The notes under the pieces: generated by a model | What the model saw: only the letters and a program-made list of their open reading frames with translations | What the model was told of the DNA's origin: nothing | The model's database searches: none | Program-made: the position numbers and the translations under genes | Shown here: positions 21,741 to 33,572 of the stretch, piece by piece | How the letters are laid out: each line of letters opens with the position of its first letter | Numbering within the stretch: position 1 is the first letter of the stretch | Assembly (NCBI GenBank): GCA_003427395.1 | Contig: BFEA01000770.1 | Coordinates: 185,066 to 244,065, forward strand | Direction: 5' to 3' | Length of the DNA: 59,000 bases | Source: Chara braunii | Lineage: Eukaryota > Streptophyta > Charophyceae > Charales > Characeae

Positions 21741-22560
21741 AAGATAATTGCCCAGAAGAGAATCGTTGGGACTTCCGGCTGAACTGTTGGATGAAATTAA
21801 GGGTACCCCGAGCACCCCTAAAATTGGATGTAGCGACCGCTAAGACTAACGCTCAAAGTTGGCAAGAGGGACTACCTGTTCCGCCACCCTGGAGTCTACC
21901 TTATTTCCGCCCACCCCAAGCCTGTTTCCGAAATGGCTAGCCCCGAAAAGGCAATATGAGAGTAGGTCTAGGCGCGACCCTTCTACAGTGCGCAACTAGA
22001 GCGGGGAAGGACCCTAGAATATCGCTAATTTTAATATTGAAAATGAAAATGGGGAAAAAAATTAAAACAACAGAAGGGAAAAAAAAAACGGAATATTTTT
22101 TTATTTAATTAAATTCTTCGGCATTTAATTTTCAATGGGATCGCCCTCAATTATTGATATTTCTGATAATAGAGTTAAAAATAAGAAAAAGAAAACAAAG
22201 AATTTTCATTATTTAATTGAATTCCATCAAAATTTATTTTTGACGGAATTGCTTTTATTATCGTTATTTTTTATAATGGAATTAAGAAATAAGATAAATA
22301 AGTAAAAATGATGAGAAGGAACAAAAATTATGATTATTAAATGATTAACGAAATTTTGCTCAATTTATTCGCGATCGGAATTACCCCCGGATTATTTATT
22401 TACTCTGTGTTTGGCGATCTTCACTATTTTGCGATGATTGAGATTGCTCGCATGACCTACCTGATCTTCTCGATTCCTAGCCTCACCGTGACCCGTGTGC
22501 TATGAGCGTGTGTGCTATGAGTGTGGGATTAGATGGCTGCCGTAGTGTTGCAGTTGTGTT
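21741..22560. other. AT-rich non-coding stretch
   Basis: From 22020 to 22400 the DNA is strongly AT-rich. TTTAATTGAATTCCATC-type blocks recur near 22105, 22215 and 22275, suggesting short degenerate repeats. No gene. Confidence 0.5.
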
Positions 22561-23460
22561 ACTTCGGTCGAACCGCTCGTCGTCATCATGTCACTGTGGC
22601 CGCTGCTCTGGTTCGGACATGAGGTTCGGGACAGGCTTGAAACTATCACGGGAGAGCTGCATGGGTTCGACATCGACATGTTTCAGGTTCAGTATGGGCA
22701 CGACTTCGGCACGGTACGGGCTACTCAGGTTCGGATTGATGCGGTATGATGTCTACATTGGTTTGCCCTGTCGGGCAAGGTTCGACTTTACTATGGTATG
22801 ACCCTGCGGGTATGTGAACACTCGAGCGGAACAAATACGACACTTTGGTTCTGTCCAGGTTCTGTATTATTACGGGATTGCGGCATTCTACGACTTCGAC
22901 GTACTCCAGATTCGGCATCGGTGGGGCATCGATGGGCGCCTCAGGTTTGGTATTGGTTCGACGTTGATGTGACACCCGCCACTAGGTTCGATTTTGGTTC
23001 GAAATCAACATGGTACGCGCCACTGCAGTTAGAGACAGTTGTTTCGGGTTCGGTCCAAGTCCGGTATTGGTACAATACGGGTTGTTGCGGTTCCGGATGA
23101 TTATTTTCGGCTTGACATTAGTGCGGTAAAACTAGGTTGGCATGACTACACGATTGGCATCCTTGGTACTGATAGGGTATAATCATTCGTCGGATGTTGG
23201 TATGGTGCATCTATGGTATTCTGCACTGATCTGGTACGGCTTTACGGAACGCTGACTTGGATCAGTTATGGTACTGGTGCAGTATTTTTCGATCAATTGC
23301 TATTTCTCTGGTTCGGGTCAGGCTCGCTACCGCCACAGCGTATCTGCGTAGTACGGTATTTGGCATCAAATTGGTATGATAATTCGGGAGGCTGCTGTTT
23401 GGGTTCGGAGTACGGTATGAAGTTCCGCTTTTGATTCGGTATGACGCTGACTTGGGACTG
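22561..23460 (+). repeat. low-order GGTTCGG/GGTAC-rich region
   Basis: GGTTCGG, GTTCGAC, GGTACGG and GGTATG motifs recur every 15-40 bp over about 900 bp, with very few C-rich counterparts, giving a strong G/T skew on the plus strand. It looks like an old, degenerate short-unit satellite. Open frames here are by-products of the skew. Confidence 0.6.
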
Positions 23461-24319
23461 GTACTATTGCTAACACGGGCTCAAAAGTCCACTCTGTAAA
23501 ACTCCGGCCTGTACGGCTGTGACCAGTACAACCACTGTATATAGCTGACCAGGGGAACCAACAACTTACTTCCGGGTTGGAGTCTGTCTGGTGTACCCCG
23601 CCCACACTGCCGCTCCGAGGTAGCGCGCGGAAAACCCGTTTGGCAGGCGGGCGCACCGGAACGAGCGGGGGTGAAATTGAGGAGAGGGGAGAGTGAGAGA
23701 GGGGGGAACAGAGTGTCTGGCGTCCGCAACCCACTATTCGGCAACCGACTGGGGGACGGATGCGAAGCACGGCAACGTGTGGAACTGCTGCCGCGGGCGA
23801 AGCGGGGGGGGGGAAACAATGCTCCCTTATGTGCTGCGTGTTCCACGGTAGAGCATTCGAATAGAGGGAGACAGGAGGATTGATACATCGAGCGGTGAGT
23901 AAACTGGAACAATGTGCAAGGAGTACTCTGTCAGAACTAAGGCTGCTCGACTAACGCTCGAAGTTCCTGCTCGGAGGTCGGTTGGCGGGGGAGAACCAAC
24001 GTGCGGGGCGTGAAGGGATGGAAAACTCTTCAGGAGGGGAACTCTCTGGGTGGTGCCCTGGAGTCCGCGGTGACCTTCACTCGCGCCAGCCTGTGCTTCC
24101 ATGACCATGTTCTCCTGTTACGAGCAACGATCGGGAAGGAGACTGGGCCAATGAGAGAAGTGGTGAAGAAAGGAGTGTCACGTCTCGTGCGCAGGATGTT
24201 CACAACGCGCATGTGAGAGGTCTGTCGAAGGAAACCTGACTCTCGATGATGCCATTTGAATCGGGGAAAGATTGTATCATCCAATAGAACTGTTGTCGAG
24301 TCTTGGGTGAGTACTTGAT
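23461..24319. other. non-coding stretch, purine-rich patches
   Basis: G/A-rich DNA with a run of G near 23806-23814. Open frames on both strands have no recognisable domain. Confidence 0.4.
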
Positions 24320-24715
24320 ACGTCGTTTCATACCTCTCGAATTAAGAGCTTTGAATCTGCTCTCGAAAGCGGGGCGAATACATTCAGTTCTTGGGCCTGA
24401 TATGCCCATTTCATACTTCTCAAATTATGAGCATTGAATCTGCCCTCGGAAGCGAGGCAAATACATTCTGATTTTGGGTTTGAAATGACCGTTGCATTTT
24501 TCTCAGACTATGAGCATTGAGCCTGCCTTCGGAAGAGGGGCAAATATATCTAAAACTTAGGCTTGATATGCCCGCGCATTCTTTTGAAAATATGAGCGAT
24601 GAACCTGCCCTTAGAAACGGGGCGAATACGTCCAGTCTCTGGGCTTGATGTGTATCGCTGAATTGCTGTCAAAAATTCGAGCGCTGCTTAACCCGCAAAA
24701 GCGGTGCAGGTGCTT
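24320..24715. repeat. 83-bp tandem repeat, about 5 copies
   Basis: Units near 24332, 24415, 24498, 24582 and 24664 share ATGAGCATTGAATCTGCC and a following GGGGCAAATACATTC-like block. The last copy is strongly diverged. Confidence 0.85.
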
Positions 24716-25234
24716 GAGTGGCGCCAGGCTCGATCTGGGACCCGAGCGTTTCGAAACGTCGAAGACCAACCTGCTCCCCGAAGTACAGACGAGTTTTCGC
24801 CAGCTTGCTTGATACTTCGGGCCGGAGCAGAAATAAAGAATGAGTTGTAGCGCTCTCCTGGCCTACCGAGCGGGGCCAGTTAGACCGATTCCTTTTCATT
24901 GTTCATGCACCCATCAACGGCCGATAAGACGTGTGCGCGCATTTCTCTCCTCCTCCTCCGCTTCCTACATTAGCTAAGCGCCCGGTTATTTATTGCTTCT
25001 CGGATTCACGAGCCGTGATCCGTCCTTTTGCGAGAGTCATACGTATGCAGATCGGTCATTTTGGGTAGAGAGATATCGGATTGATCGACTTAGTTTGTGC
25101 GACTGTGTGTGGCACAGAAAGTTTGACTTGAACTAATCACGAACTATAGTTAGTTTGTGTGTGTGAGAGAATTGAGAGAGAGGAAGAATAGGGAGAGGGA
25201 AAGAAAAAAGAGAGAGGAAGGTGACACGTGGCGT
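24716..25234. other. non-coding stretch
   Basis: A short GAGAGAGG-rich stretch lies at 25160-25220. No gene recognised. Confidence 0.4.
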
Positions 25235-25640
25235 CTCAGTGGGGAAACGGGTTTGTGAGTGTAGCGCGAGACATACCTGGTGCTGGAAGCGTGCGACATC
25301 GGTCGCCATATGCTTGTACTTCAAGAATGCTGTTGATGTTATCTTCCGACTTCGTAGTATAGGCTAGATAGGATTTGCCACATGTATTCGGGCCGCCGAG
25401 CGCCAAATGGGATATCAACTCTGGTTCTTCGTTGATGATGATGNGACTATTTCAGCATTGTCAATTATGAACTCTTGGTGTGTTCTTAATTGCTGGACCT
25501 CGTAATGCAATGCTGCTGTTAGTCCGAGGTTAAGACTATCTGGACTCATATGTATGATGCTGTTTGATTGCTGAAATACGTTATTGCCCATCTTTTATCA
25601 TTATTATTATTATTACTATTACTATTATTATTATTATTTA

Positions 25641-25686
<46 letters not shown>

Positions 25687-25690
25687 GTTA
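25235..25690 (+). repeat. direct-repeat module with (ATT)n tail, copy 1
   Basis: About 370 bp from a TGTGAGTG..CATACCTGGTGC block to TGTTTGATTGCTGAA, followed by an (ATT)n tract at 25601-25686. The same order of blocks, including GACTATT..GCATTGTCAATTATGA, occurs at 26814-27200. Confidence 0.85.
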
Positions 25691-26811
25691 TATGGGGGCA
25701 TAGCCTTGGTACATGCGGCATCTGTGAGTGGGGGATTGAAGTTGTGAGTGAAGGAGGACACGTACCTGGTGGAGGTGGAGGTCGGCATTGGTGTTGACAT
25801 CATCACTCGCTAGTAGTCAAGTTGTCTGATTGCTGTCATACTGTAGTTGTAGTGATAGGCTGTAGAGTAGATAGGGCGCCTGTCGCCATTCAGAAGAGAG
25901 AACTACATTGGGTTATGCTGTTGGTGTTGCCCTGTTGGGCTTGGACATTGACTCACGATTCTTCTGTATCATTATCAAATGGATGGTTATTCGGTTTCAT
26001 TGTGCTATCTGCTTTTGCTTAGACTACTTGGACTTCAGTGTGATTTTGCAATCTGGATTTCTGTGCTTCGTCCATATTTATGTTCCTTGCATTGTTGTTA
26101 TTGCAAAACACAGAGATTTGACAGAGATGGTCATGGCTCGACAGCGCCCGAACTACTCTCTGTTTCGCAGACAGAGGATCACCACGAGTGACCCACATGC
26201 TACCTACTACGCACACACTCAGATAGAAGGAAAGTACAGAAGTGGAGACAGACTAAACAGACGGACAACAAAACATGAGGGACGGACGAGCGGACCGACT
26301 GGACAAGCCAACAGCGAACAGACAATCAGACGACAGACAGACAGTTGGGAGGACTGATATACCAGGAAACAGACAGTCAGGAAAACTTACCTGTGACTCC
26401 ATAGCTTTTCGCCTGATCCCTCTGCTCCGTCTGATCCCCTTCTCTCCGACTATTTATATGTAGGGACCGTGCCAAGCTGTCCATTATGTGGCCCTGACCA
26501 GTGCTACTTCGTTTCTTCTTTGCCTTTTGCCTTCCATGGAAATGTTCCAAGATGCGCGCCTGACATTATGGTTCTCATGTGAATGCTACCGCGGGCCAAT
26601 CGTCAATGACATCATCCGACCCCACCAAACTGAGACTCACCCGCACGCGCTTGCACTTGCACACTCAGCGTCCAAACTCAACAATTAAACACGGGGCTTA
26701 CTTGCAAGATCGCATGATCACAAACATATCCAGAGAACAAAGCAAACAAAGTCTGATTCTGAATCTACGGTGGTTCTCGGGTACACGTGGCATACTGTGT
26801 GTCAGGATCGA
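25691..26811. other. inter-module DNA
   Basis: A third partial start of the module (TTGTGAGTGAAGGAGG, then CGTACCTGGTG) lies at 25740-25790. GACAGACAG-type short repeats lie at 26245-26345. Open frames give no recognisable protein. Confidence 0.5.
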
Positions 26812-27200
26812 GGTTGTGAGTGGGCGAGAAAACATACTTGGTGCCGAAAACGTGCGACAGTAATCACAGTATGCTGTTGTCATCAACGTTCGACATTATA
26901 GTCGAGGGTAGATAGGATTTGTCATCTGTAGCCTAAGCGTCGAGCGCCAGGTAGGATGATCAATATTGACTCCTCAATGATAATGATGGTGAGACTATTC
27001 CTGCATTGTCAATTATGAGCCTTTGGTGTCTTCTTATTTGACAAAACTTGAGAAGCAATTCTGCTGTTGGTTTGAGGTCACGACCATCTGATCTGTGTAT
27101 ATGATGTTGTTTGATTGCGGAAGTTGCTGTTTCTCGTCTCCTTATATTTTATTTTTATTATTATTATTATTATTATTATATTTATTATTATTATTATTAT
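26812..27200 (+). repeat. direct-repeat module with (ATT)n tail, copy 2
   Basis: Collinear with 25235-25690 and again ending in an (ATT)n tract (27146-27205). A more diverged third copy appears to run from about 28730 to the (ATT)n tract at 29070-29145. Confidence 0.85.
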
Positions 27201-28720
27201 TACGATAAAAAATCGCTTTCATACTTACCAACAGTGGTGCAGCAAACTGGCGACATGCGCCCCACGACGAGCTCAGAGATATGGAAACCAATAACACAGT
27301 TCAGATGCAGGCCCGCTTCAATTGGCTATGGTGCATCAACAACCATACATCGCAACTCTCATCACTGTGTCCAACACCACTGTTCGTTCACACTTCAACT
27401 CCGGATCACCCCTGATGCCCCACGCACATACACTGCCACACACACACGCTACACTCTACCTCTGTCACGACCACTTCAACTTCGGGCAACCTGCAGACCG
27501 CTTCGCACAAGCCGTTGAGAACAACGCTTCCACATGACTTTCGCAGGAATGAACGAATGACTGTGTGCGGCCTCTTGAGTATACTCCTGTGACTCGTCGC
27601 TCTGCTCCGTGTCCCTGGCCCCGGGTGCACACAGTCTCAGGCGGTACTGGCTGGGCTGGACTGGGACTGACTGGTCTGGTACCACTGATTGCATGGGCTG
27701 CACCACAGACTCACCGCAGTCACAGAGACACAGAAACGTGGTGAGACCCACAGGAAACACACAGGCAGACGACAATACACAGATGCACAGTGACTCAAAC
27801 ACGCAGTAGCAGTCACAGTAGCACATACACTGTGACACGCACACAGTCACGATGACACGCACATGTACAGTAACACACAAGCTACGGTGACACACGCAGA
27901 CAACTGCGTGTACACAGACAACCACACGCACACAGTGAAATAGCTGTACGCAGTAAAACAGTTGTATACATTGACACAACGGTACGCCGTGACGGGGGTG
28001 TACACAGGGATACAGATGTACACAGTGACACAGTTGTACCCAGTCGGTGGCACAATCACGCGCACAATGATGCGCACAGGGAAACACACACGCACACTCC
28101 AGCTATGGCGGCTGTGGCCGCAACTACCTTATCGTTATGCTACGTTCCTTCTCTCTTGCCCGCTTCATCTCCGGGCTCTTGCAGACCACCGTAGCACAGG
28201 CCGCTGTAGCAGCTTTTACGCATGGCTTACGAAGGGATGAATGAAGGGTCTGATGCTGCATCTTGATTCATACTTCTGATTGGTACAAGGCTCCCCTTTC
28301 CATCGACCCTGAGTGTCCACAGTACTTGCCTGATTAAGCCTGGACTGACCAAGAAGATACCGTTGATTGCATGGGGGTGTACAGCTGACACAATGCGGTT
28401 GCGCGGCTAAAGACAAGCTCATATATCTACATAGACCTAGGATTGAAACAGACACACTGACAGACAGTCCGGGCCAAACTGTCTGAGTCAGACAAACCGG
28501 GGAAACACAGACCGTGACATATACCAGGGAACACAGACTGTGACATATACTGTAGGACATAGGCTGTGACATACAAGCTAAGACAGACTATGTTGCACCC
28601 AAATGTTGTGACGCACGGAAAGACCGAATCACGCAGATGTATGGTGCACATTGACACATACAGTGAAACGCGGAGATGCCTGCACACATAGAGCAAGAGA
28701 AAGAGAGAAAAGGAAGATGA
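27201..28720. repeat. CA-rich degenerate repeats and an internal duplication
   Basis: CACAGTGACAC / ACACGCACAC motifs dominate 27720-28100. The block CTGATTGCATGGG(C/G) with preceding CACAGT..TGG occurs at about 27630-27710 and 28315-28385, showing that the segment 27530-27740 is duplicated at 28210-28400. The long frames here are low-complexity Cys/Val-rich shadows. Confidence 0.6.
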
Positions 28721-29060
28721 TAAGGGATGGTGATGTCGTGAGATGTGTACCTGAACTTGGTAGTGGGCGGCATGGTCAACATCATGCATTTTTGGTTTGC
28801 GGGAGCCAGCGGTCGCGTGGTCTGTTCGTGAGCTGGTAGTAGGAGCACGACAATATCCTGGGTGTCGATCGTTCAGTAGAAGAAAGACCCTGATATACGT
28901 GTCGGTTGCGGAAAGGGGAAGACTCCCATTGTCAACTCGATGAAGTATTCAGACTCCGATTGATATAACATCAGTGCATTACTACTCTCTGGTCAGAGTA
29001 AGACTTTCTAGCTTTCAAAGGGATTTCACTGTCTGCAATCCGTCCTCCCGTTTTCACGAT

Positions 29061-29099
29061 TGCCCTACGTTATTAGTATTATTACTATTATTATTATGG

Positions 29100-29134
<35 letters not shown>

Positions 29135-29150
29135 TGTGTCGTTATTATTG
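29061..29150. repeat. (ATT)n microsatellite
   Basis: Interrupted ATT/TTA units on the left flank of the foldback-like element. Confidence 0.95.
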
Positions 29151-29156
29151 TCATTC

Positions 29157-29263
29157 TGTGTAGCATGCCGAACGTGTTCGCACCCCTTCACGTTGGGCGA
29201 ACGTGTTCGAGCGTTCGCGCGAACAGCTTGCGAACATGTTTGGGCGAACATATTTTTTTTCTC

Positions 29264-29300
<37 letters not shown>

Positions 29301-29688
29301 NNNNNNNNNNNNNNNNNNNNNNNNNNNNNNNNNNNNNNNNNNNNNNNNNNNNNNNNNNNNNNNNNNNNNNNNNNNNNNNNNNNNNNNNNNNNNNNNNNNN
29401 NNNNNNNNNNNNNNNNNNNNNNNNNNNNNNNNNNNNNNNNNNNNNNNNNNNNNNNNNNNNNNNNNNNNNNNNNNNNNNNNNNNNNNNNNNNNNNNNNNNN
29501 NNNNNNNNNNNNNNNNNNNNNNNNNNNNNNNNNNNNNNNNNNNNNNNNNNNNNNNNNNNNNNNNNNNNNNNNNNNNNNNNNNNNNNNNNNNNNNNNNNNN
29601 NNNNNTTTTTTTTTTTTTTTTTTTTGCATTCGGAGGGTTTGGGGCGCTTGTTCGCGTTCGCCTCCGAACGCGAACACGGTGCTACGTA
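29157..29688. mobile_element. foldback/MITE-like element around an assembly gap
   Basis: Both sides of the gap carry dense CGAAC/GTTCG palindromes. The outer ends read GTAGCA (left, 29160-29165) and TGCTAC (right, about 29674-29679), which are inverted. A long A run leads into the gap and a T run leads out of it, again inverted. It sits within ATT-rich DNA. The whole looks like a long inverted repeat whose centre could not be assembled. Confidence 0.5.
29301..29605. other. assembly gap (305 N)
   Basis: Unresolved bases between poly(A) and poly(T). Confidence 0.99.
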
Positions 29689-30106
29689 GCTGTTATTAGT
29701 ATTATTTTATTTATTTTATTATTTTTATTATTTCAATTGTTATTGCTTGATTATTTATGCTACCTCTGTTAGTTTCTATTGCTATCATAAGACATCAATA
29801 CAAGGTCGGAGGTGAAGGAGAGTATAGGGCATTGGAAAGGAGGGAGACACTATCACTGGTGATGGAGCCCACCCCTCCATTCTCCTCTGTACTTGTCTCT
29901 GTGTGGCCCTCTCAGACACACGCCCCTCGACTTATGGATTAGGGCTTGATCCCCGTTGAGTTAACCCTGACCTCAGCTAACCGTAAGAGTCAGCAATCGA
30001 TTGCTTGAGTTGTATATGACCAGTGACAGGGCGATTGCGGGAGCCCTGCCGGAGTTGCGGTGGAACTCTGGAGGCAGGGAACATCGAGGTATGTGTACTT
30101 CAACAT
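29689..30106. other. non-coding stretch with a reverse relic of family Y
   Basis: On the minus strand 30024-30047 reads CTCCGGCAGGGCTCCCGCAA, nearly identical to family Y at 55733. Otherwise no feature. Confidence 0.5.
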
Positions 30107-30130
30107 AAACCCTAAACCCTAAACCCTAAA
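30107..30130 (+). repeat. interstitial telomere repeat
   Basis: Just over three CCCTAAA units, the Arabidopsis-type telomere repeat of most green plants. Confidence 0.9.
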
Positions 30131-30409
30131 TTTGTAACCTTAGGCTGCTACCTATGACTATGTTAATAACAAGGGTACAACGATCTTGCTATGTGAGTGT
30201 TCTTTGGGGATGTGGACGCAAAGGGGATCGATTTCTCATATTCTTCTCTCTATACGTCGCCTAATGATGATGGGTATTCTTTGGTCCAGCTTGTTGTGAT
30301 TAAATGCAACGGTGATGATCCATGTCATTTATTTCTTGTCATACACCTGATCCAAGCATAAGTCCCCGAAAACTAACATGGTTTGAGGCTCGAATGGCGT
30401 TAAAGGTGA

Positions 30410-31560
30410 TGATTGGTCTGTCGGTAAGACTTGTGTGGGGGATAAGAGTAGCAGGGTCGCATGAAGCCTGCCTTATCAGTGACTGGTCGCATGATAAGAG
30501 TAGCAGGGTCTATGAAACCTCCCTTATCAATGATTAGCCAGTGATAGGAGTAGCGAGGCTCCATGAAAAGGTCCTGCCTTACCACCGATGAGCCTTACAC
30601 TCGGTCAGTGATAAGAGTAGCAGGGTTCCTTAGACACCCGCCTTATTGATGGCTAGCCAGTGATAGGAGTAGCAGTGGATGCCTGCCTTATCAGTGACTA
30701 GTCTGATATAAAAGTAGCGAGGTTTCAAGGACACCTGCCTTATCATTAACCAATCTAACCTTCTTTCAGTGGTAAAAGTGGCAGGACTCCTTGGAAACCC
30801 GCCTTATTGATGGCTAGCCAATGATAAGAGTAGCAGGGAAAGCTTGCCTTATCATTGACTAGTCTAAAAGTAGCGAGGTTTTAGGGACACCTGCCTTATC
30901 ATTGACCAATCTAACCTTCTTTCAATGGTAAAAGTAGCAGGACTTTTTGGATACCCGCCTTATTGATCGCTAGCCAATGATAACAATAACAGGGAAAACC
31001 TGCCTTATCAGTGACTAGTCTAAGAGTAGCGATGTTTCAAGGATACCTGCCTTATCATTGACCAATCTAACCTTCTTTCAGTGGTAAAAGTAGCAGGAGT
31101 CCTTGGATACCCGCCTTATTGATGGCTAGCTAATGATAAGAGTAGCAGAGAAAGTCTGCCTTATCAGTGACTAGTCTTAGAGTAGCGAGGTTTCAAGGAC
31201 ACCTGCCTTATCATTGATCAGCCTAACATTTCTTTCAGTGGTAAGAGTAGCAGGGTTCCTTGGATACCCGCCTTATTGAGGTCTAGCCAGTGATAAGAGT
31301 AGCATGGAAAGCCTGCCTTATCAATGACTAGTCTGATATAAGAGTAGCGAGGTTTCAAGAACACCTGCCTTATCAGTGATCATCCTAGCACTTAGTCAGT
31401 GATAAGAGTATTACGGATCCTTGGATAACTGTCTTATTGATGTCTGGTCAGTGATAAGAGTAGCAGGGAAAGCCTGCCTTATCAGTGACTAGTCTGACAT
31501 AAGAGTAGCAAGGTTTCAGGGATACCTGCCTTATCAGTGACTATCCATAGGATAAGCCTA
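30410..31560. repeat. higher-order tandem array of hairpins
   Basis: Units of about 52 bp are grouped by three into a period of about 157-165 bp, repeated about seven times. Each unit is a potential hairpin. The clearest, at 31447-31489, pairs GTCAGTGATAAG with CTTATCAGTGAC (12 bp) and GCAGG with CCTGC, with a 4-nt AGTA bulge on one side only and a GAAAG loop. The three unit types differ in loop and flank (CCGCCTTATTGATGG, CCTGCCTTATCAGTG, CTGCCTTATCATTGACC). Confidence 0.9.
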
Positions 31561-32572
31561 CCGCTAAGTGTGCTTTAGCGCACAGAGGCCAAGACCCACA
31601 AGGTTTGTCCTTGTGAAACAGGCTCCTCTAACAAGTGGATAAATCTTGAATGGTCTGCCATACCATCGCTAACGTTTCTCCGCGATCTGCATTGTTCAGT
31701 CCTAACTAATTACCTCCGATTCTACTAGGAGGGTAAAGTGAGATCTTGACTCAGAGAGGCCTATCACCCTTTGAACTTCTGATTTGAGCTCTATTACATG
31801 ATTCCTTTCTAAATGAATAAATGGTATTGTTTGTGGTGGCTAGGGACATGGGGCTCATAATAAGAAGGAAACTAAGTAGAATCGCAGGGACGAAGGGGCG
31901 AAGAAGGGGCTTTGTTCGTCGCCTGGACCGACTGGGCAGCGGACTGACAGTTAGATCAGAGTAGAAGTTAGGCGGTAGGCTGACGACATGCACAAAACTG
32001 TGGGTCACAAGTCTAGAAGGGATCTTCTAGGACCCAAAGAGAGGATGCTAAGATTCTTTCGAACCATGTTGTGTCTACAGGTTCATCACTCTTGGAGAGG
32101 ACTACGAAATAAATCCATAAGGAACTGCAAATTCTGTTATCTCTGGATAACAGGTCAGTATAATTCCGACTCAACTTCCACATGGTTTGATACCCACACC
32201 TAAGACAAGACCTAAGAAGGGAACAAATAAATCTTCCTCCTGTATCGACACCTAAAGTTGTCCAAATCACACTCAGAGGTCTTTGAAAATATAAAGAGTT
32301 GGGGTAAGAGGAATCATGTTTAGGAAGGAATGTTGTCTTTCAAGGTTTTGGGGCGTGAGTGGCTTGTTATGAATGGGTTAAAGGTTGACGATTGTAGCGC
32401 ATTATGTGCCTGCATCTGTATGCGTGAATATGTTTTTTTGCATCTGCACAGGTGTTGGACATTTGTGTTGTCTTCTGAATTTTGGATCGTCTGAGATATT
32501 TGGGCAAAGGAACACGACAATCGTGAAAGTGAGGTCCACCGCTCATTTAGCTCCCCTGATATTACATACATA
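31561..32572. other. non-coding stretch
   Basis: Short frames only. Nothing recognised. Confidence 0.4.
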
Positions 32573-32593
32573 CTTATATATATATATATATCT
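32573..32593. repeat. (TA)n microsatellite
   Basis: About eight TA units. Confidence 0.9.
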
Positions 32594-32864
32594 GTGAGTG
32601 AGATTGTAGGCTGGTTGGTACCTAGGAAGTCATTTGTCTGAGACTTCTTTTGAGAAGAATGAGAGATTACTAAAGGGGTTTGACCCTGACTATCTTACAT
32701 GGTGAATAAAGTAAACATAGAGTTATTGTCATAGTTGCTAGGCGTGGAAGACAGTCCGAAAAAGTCGACCTGATTAGACAGTCGGTCCGAGGAGTCAGCA
32801 CCTCGGGGCACGACATACGGGTCAGTCTTAAGGCATTCTACCGCGCGTATGCCTATGCTATGAC

Positions 32865-33165
32865 GATCGAGAAATCACCCTCGGCTGGCCTACCTCTGCG
32901 ATTGCATGTAAAAACCTTCGTACTTGGGTCAGTAGCTCAGCAGGGATGCGTCCACCTAAGGGATGGTGACAACTCCCGCAGGTGCAGGTAATGTTGTACC
33001 TCGCGGGATCCCTAACCTGTCGTAGGGAGTCGTGAGAGGTATAGCACGCGCGCACGGTCGGAGTGGTGTTTTCGTTAAAGTGACGTAAAGAACTCGTGCG
33101 TGATACGATCGTGAGGTCCGACACAAAAATTTACTTTGCATCTTGGTGTGGGACCGCCACGCGCG
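32865..33165 (-). repeat. dispersed repeat family X, copy 2 (reverse)
   Basis: Reverse-oriented copy: TACCTCTGCGATTGCATGTA, then GGGTCAGTAGCTCAGCAGGG, CACCTAAGGGATGGTGACAA and CCTGTCGTAGGG. The A-box consensus TRGYNNARNNG is met exactly by TAGCTCAGCAG here. Confidence 0.85.
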
Positions 33166-33506
33166 ATAACGAGCAGGAGAGGCCAAGCGGGGCGAGATTG
33201 CGAGGTTCGCGCGGGAGCACGGGCGCAGGAAAAAGTTGGCCGCGCGTACGAAAGCCGCGCGCAGGAAAAAAAAATCGCGCGCGCGCGCGTAGCAAAAAGT
33301 CGGCCGCGCGTGCGAAAGCCACGCGTAGAAAAAAGTTGGTCGTGCTACGGCTGGTGCGTAGGAAAAAGTTGGTGACCGTGGGTAGGAAAAAGATGGTCGT
33401 GCTACGGCTGGTGCGCAGGAAAAAGTTGGCGACGGTGGGTAGGAAAAAAAGGCGGTTGGCCGCGCGTAGGAAAAAGTTGGCGACCGTGGGTGCCAAACAG
33501 AAAGAG
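33166..33506. repeat. GC-rich degenerate tandem repeat
   Basis: Alternating GGAAAAAGTTGG and CGTGGGTAGG / CGCGCGTACGAAAGCC blocks with spacing of about 30-60 bp, including a (CG)n stretch at 33275-33290. Long Arg/Lys or Ser/Phe-rich frames on either strand are by-products. Confidence 0.75.
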
Positions 33507-33511
33507 AAAGG

Positions 33512-33563
<52 letters not shown>

Positions 33564-33572
33564 CGGAGAGAG
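33507..33572. repeat. (GA)n microsatellite
   Basis: About 25 GA units, slightly interrupted. Confidence 0.97.

Noticed and set aside
25546-25806. Poly-Asn and poly-Ile frames
   Set aside because: They are translations of the (ATT)n microsatellite.
27476-28789. Cys/Val-rich frames on the minus strand
   Set aside because: They are by-products of CA-rich repeats.
29054-29772. Frames of about 200 codons crossing a gap
   Set aside because: Most residues are unknown bases between poly(A) and poly(T).
30410-31560. CRISPR-like array
   Set aside because: Units are hairpins in a higher-order satellite with no unique spacers and no cas genes; the genome is eukaryotic. The same applies to 42960-45345 and 54165-55480.
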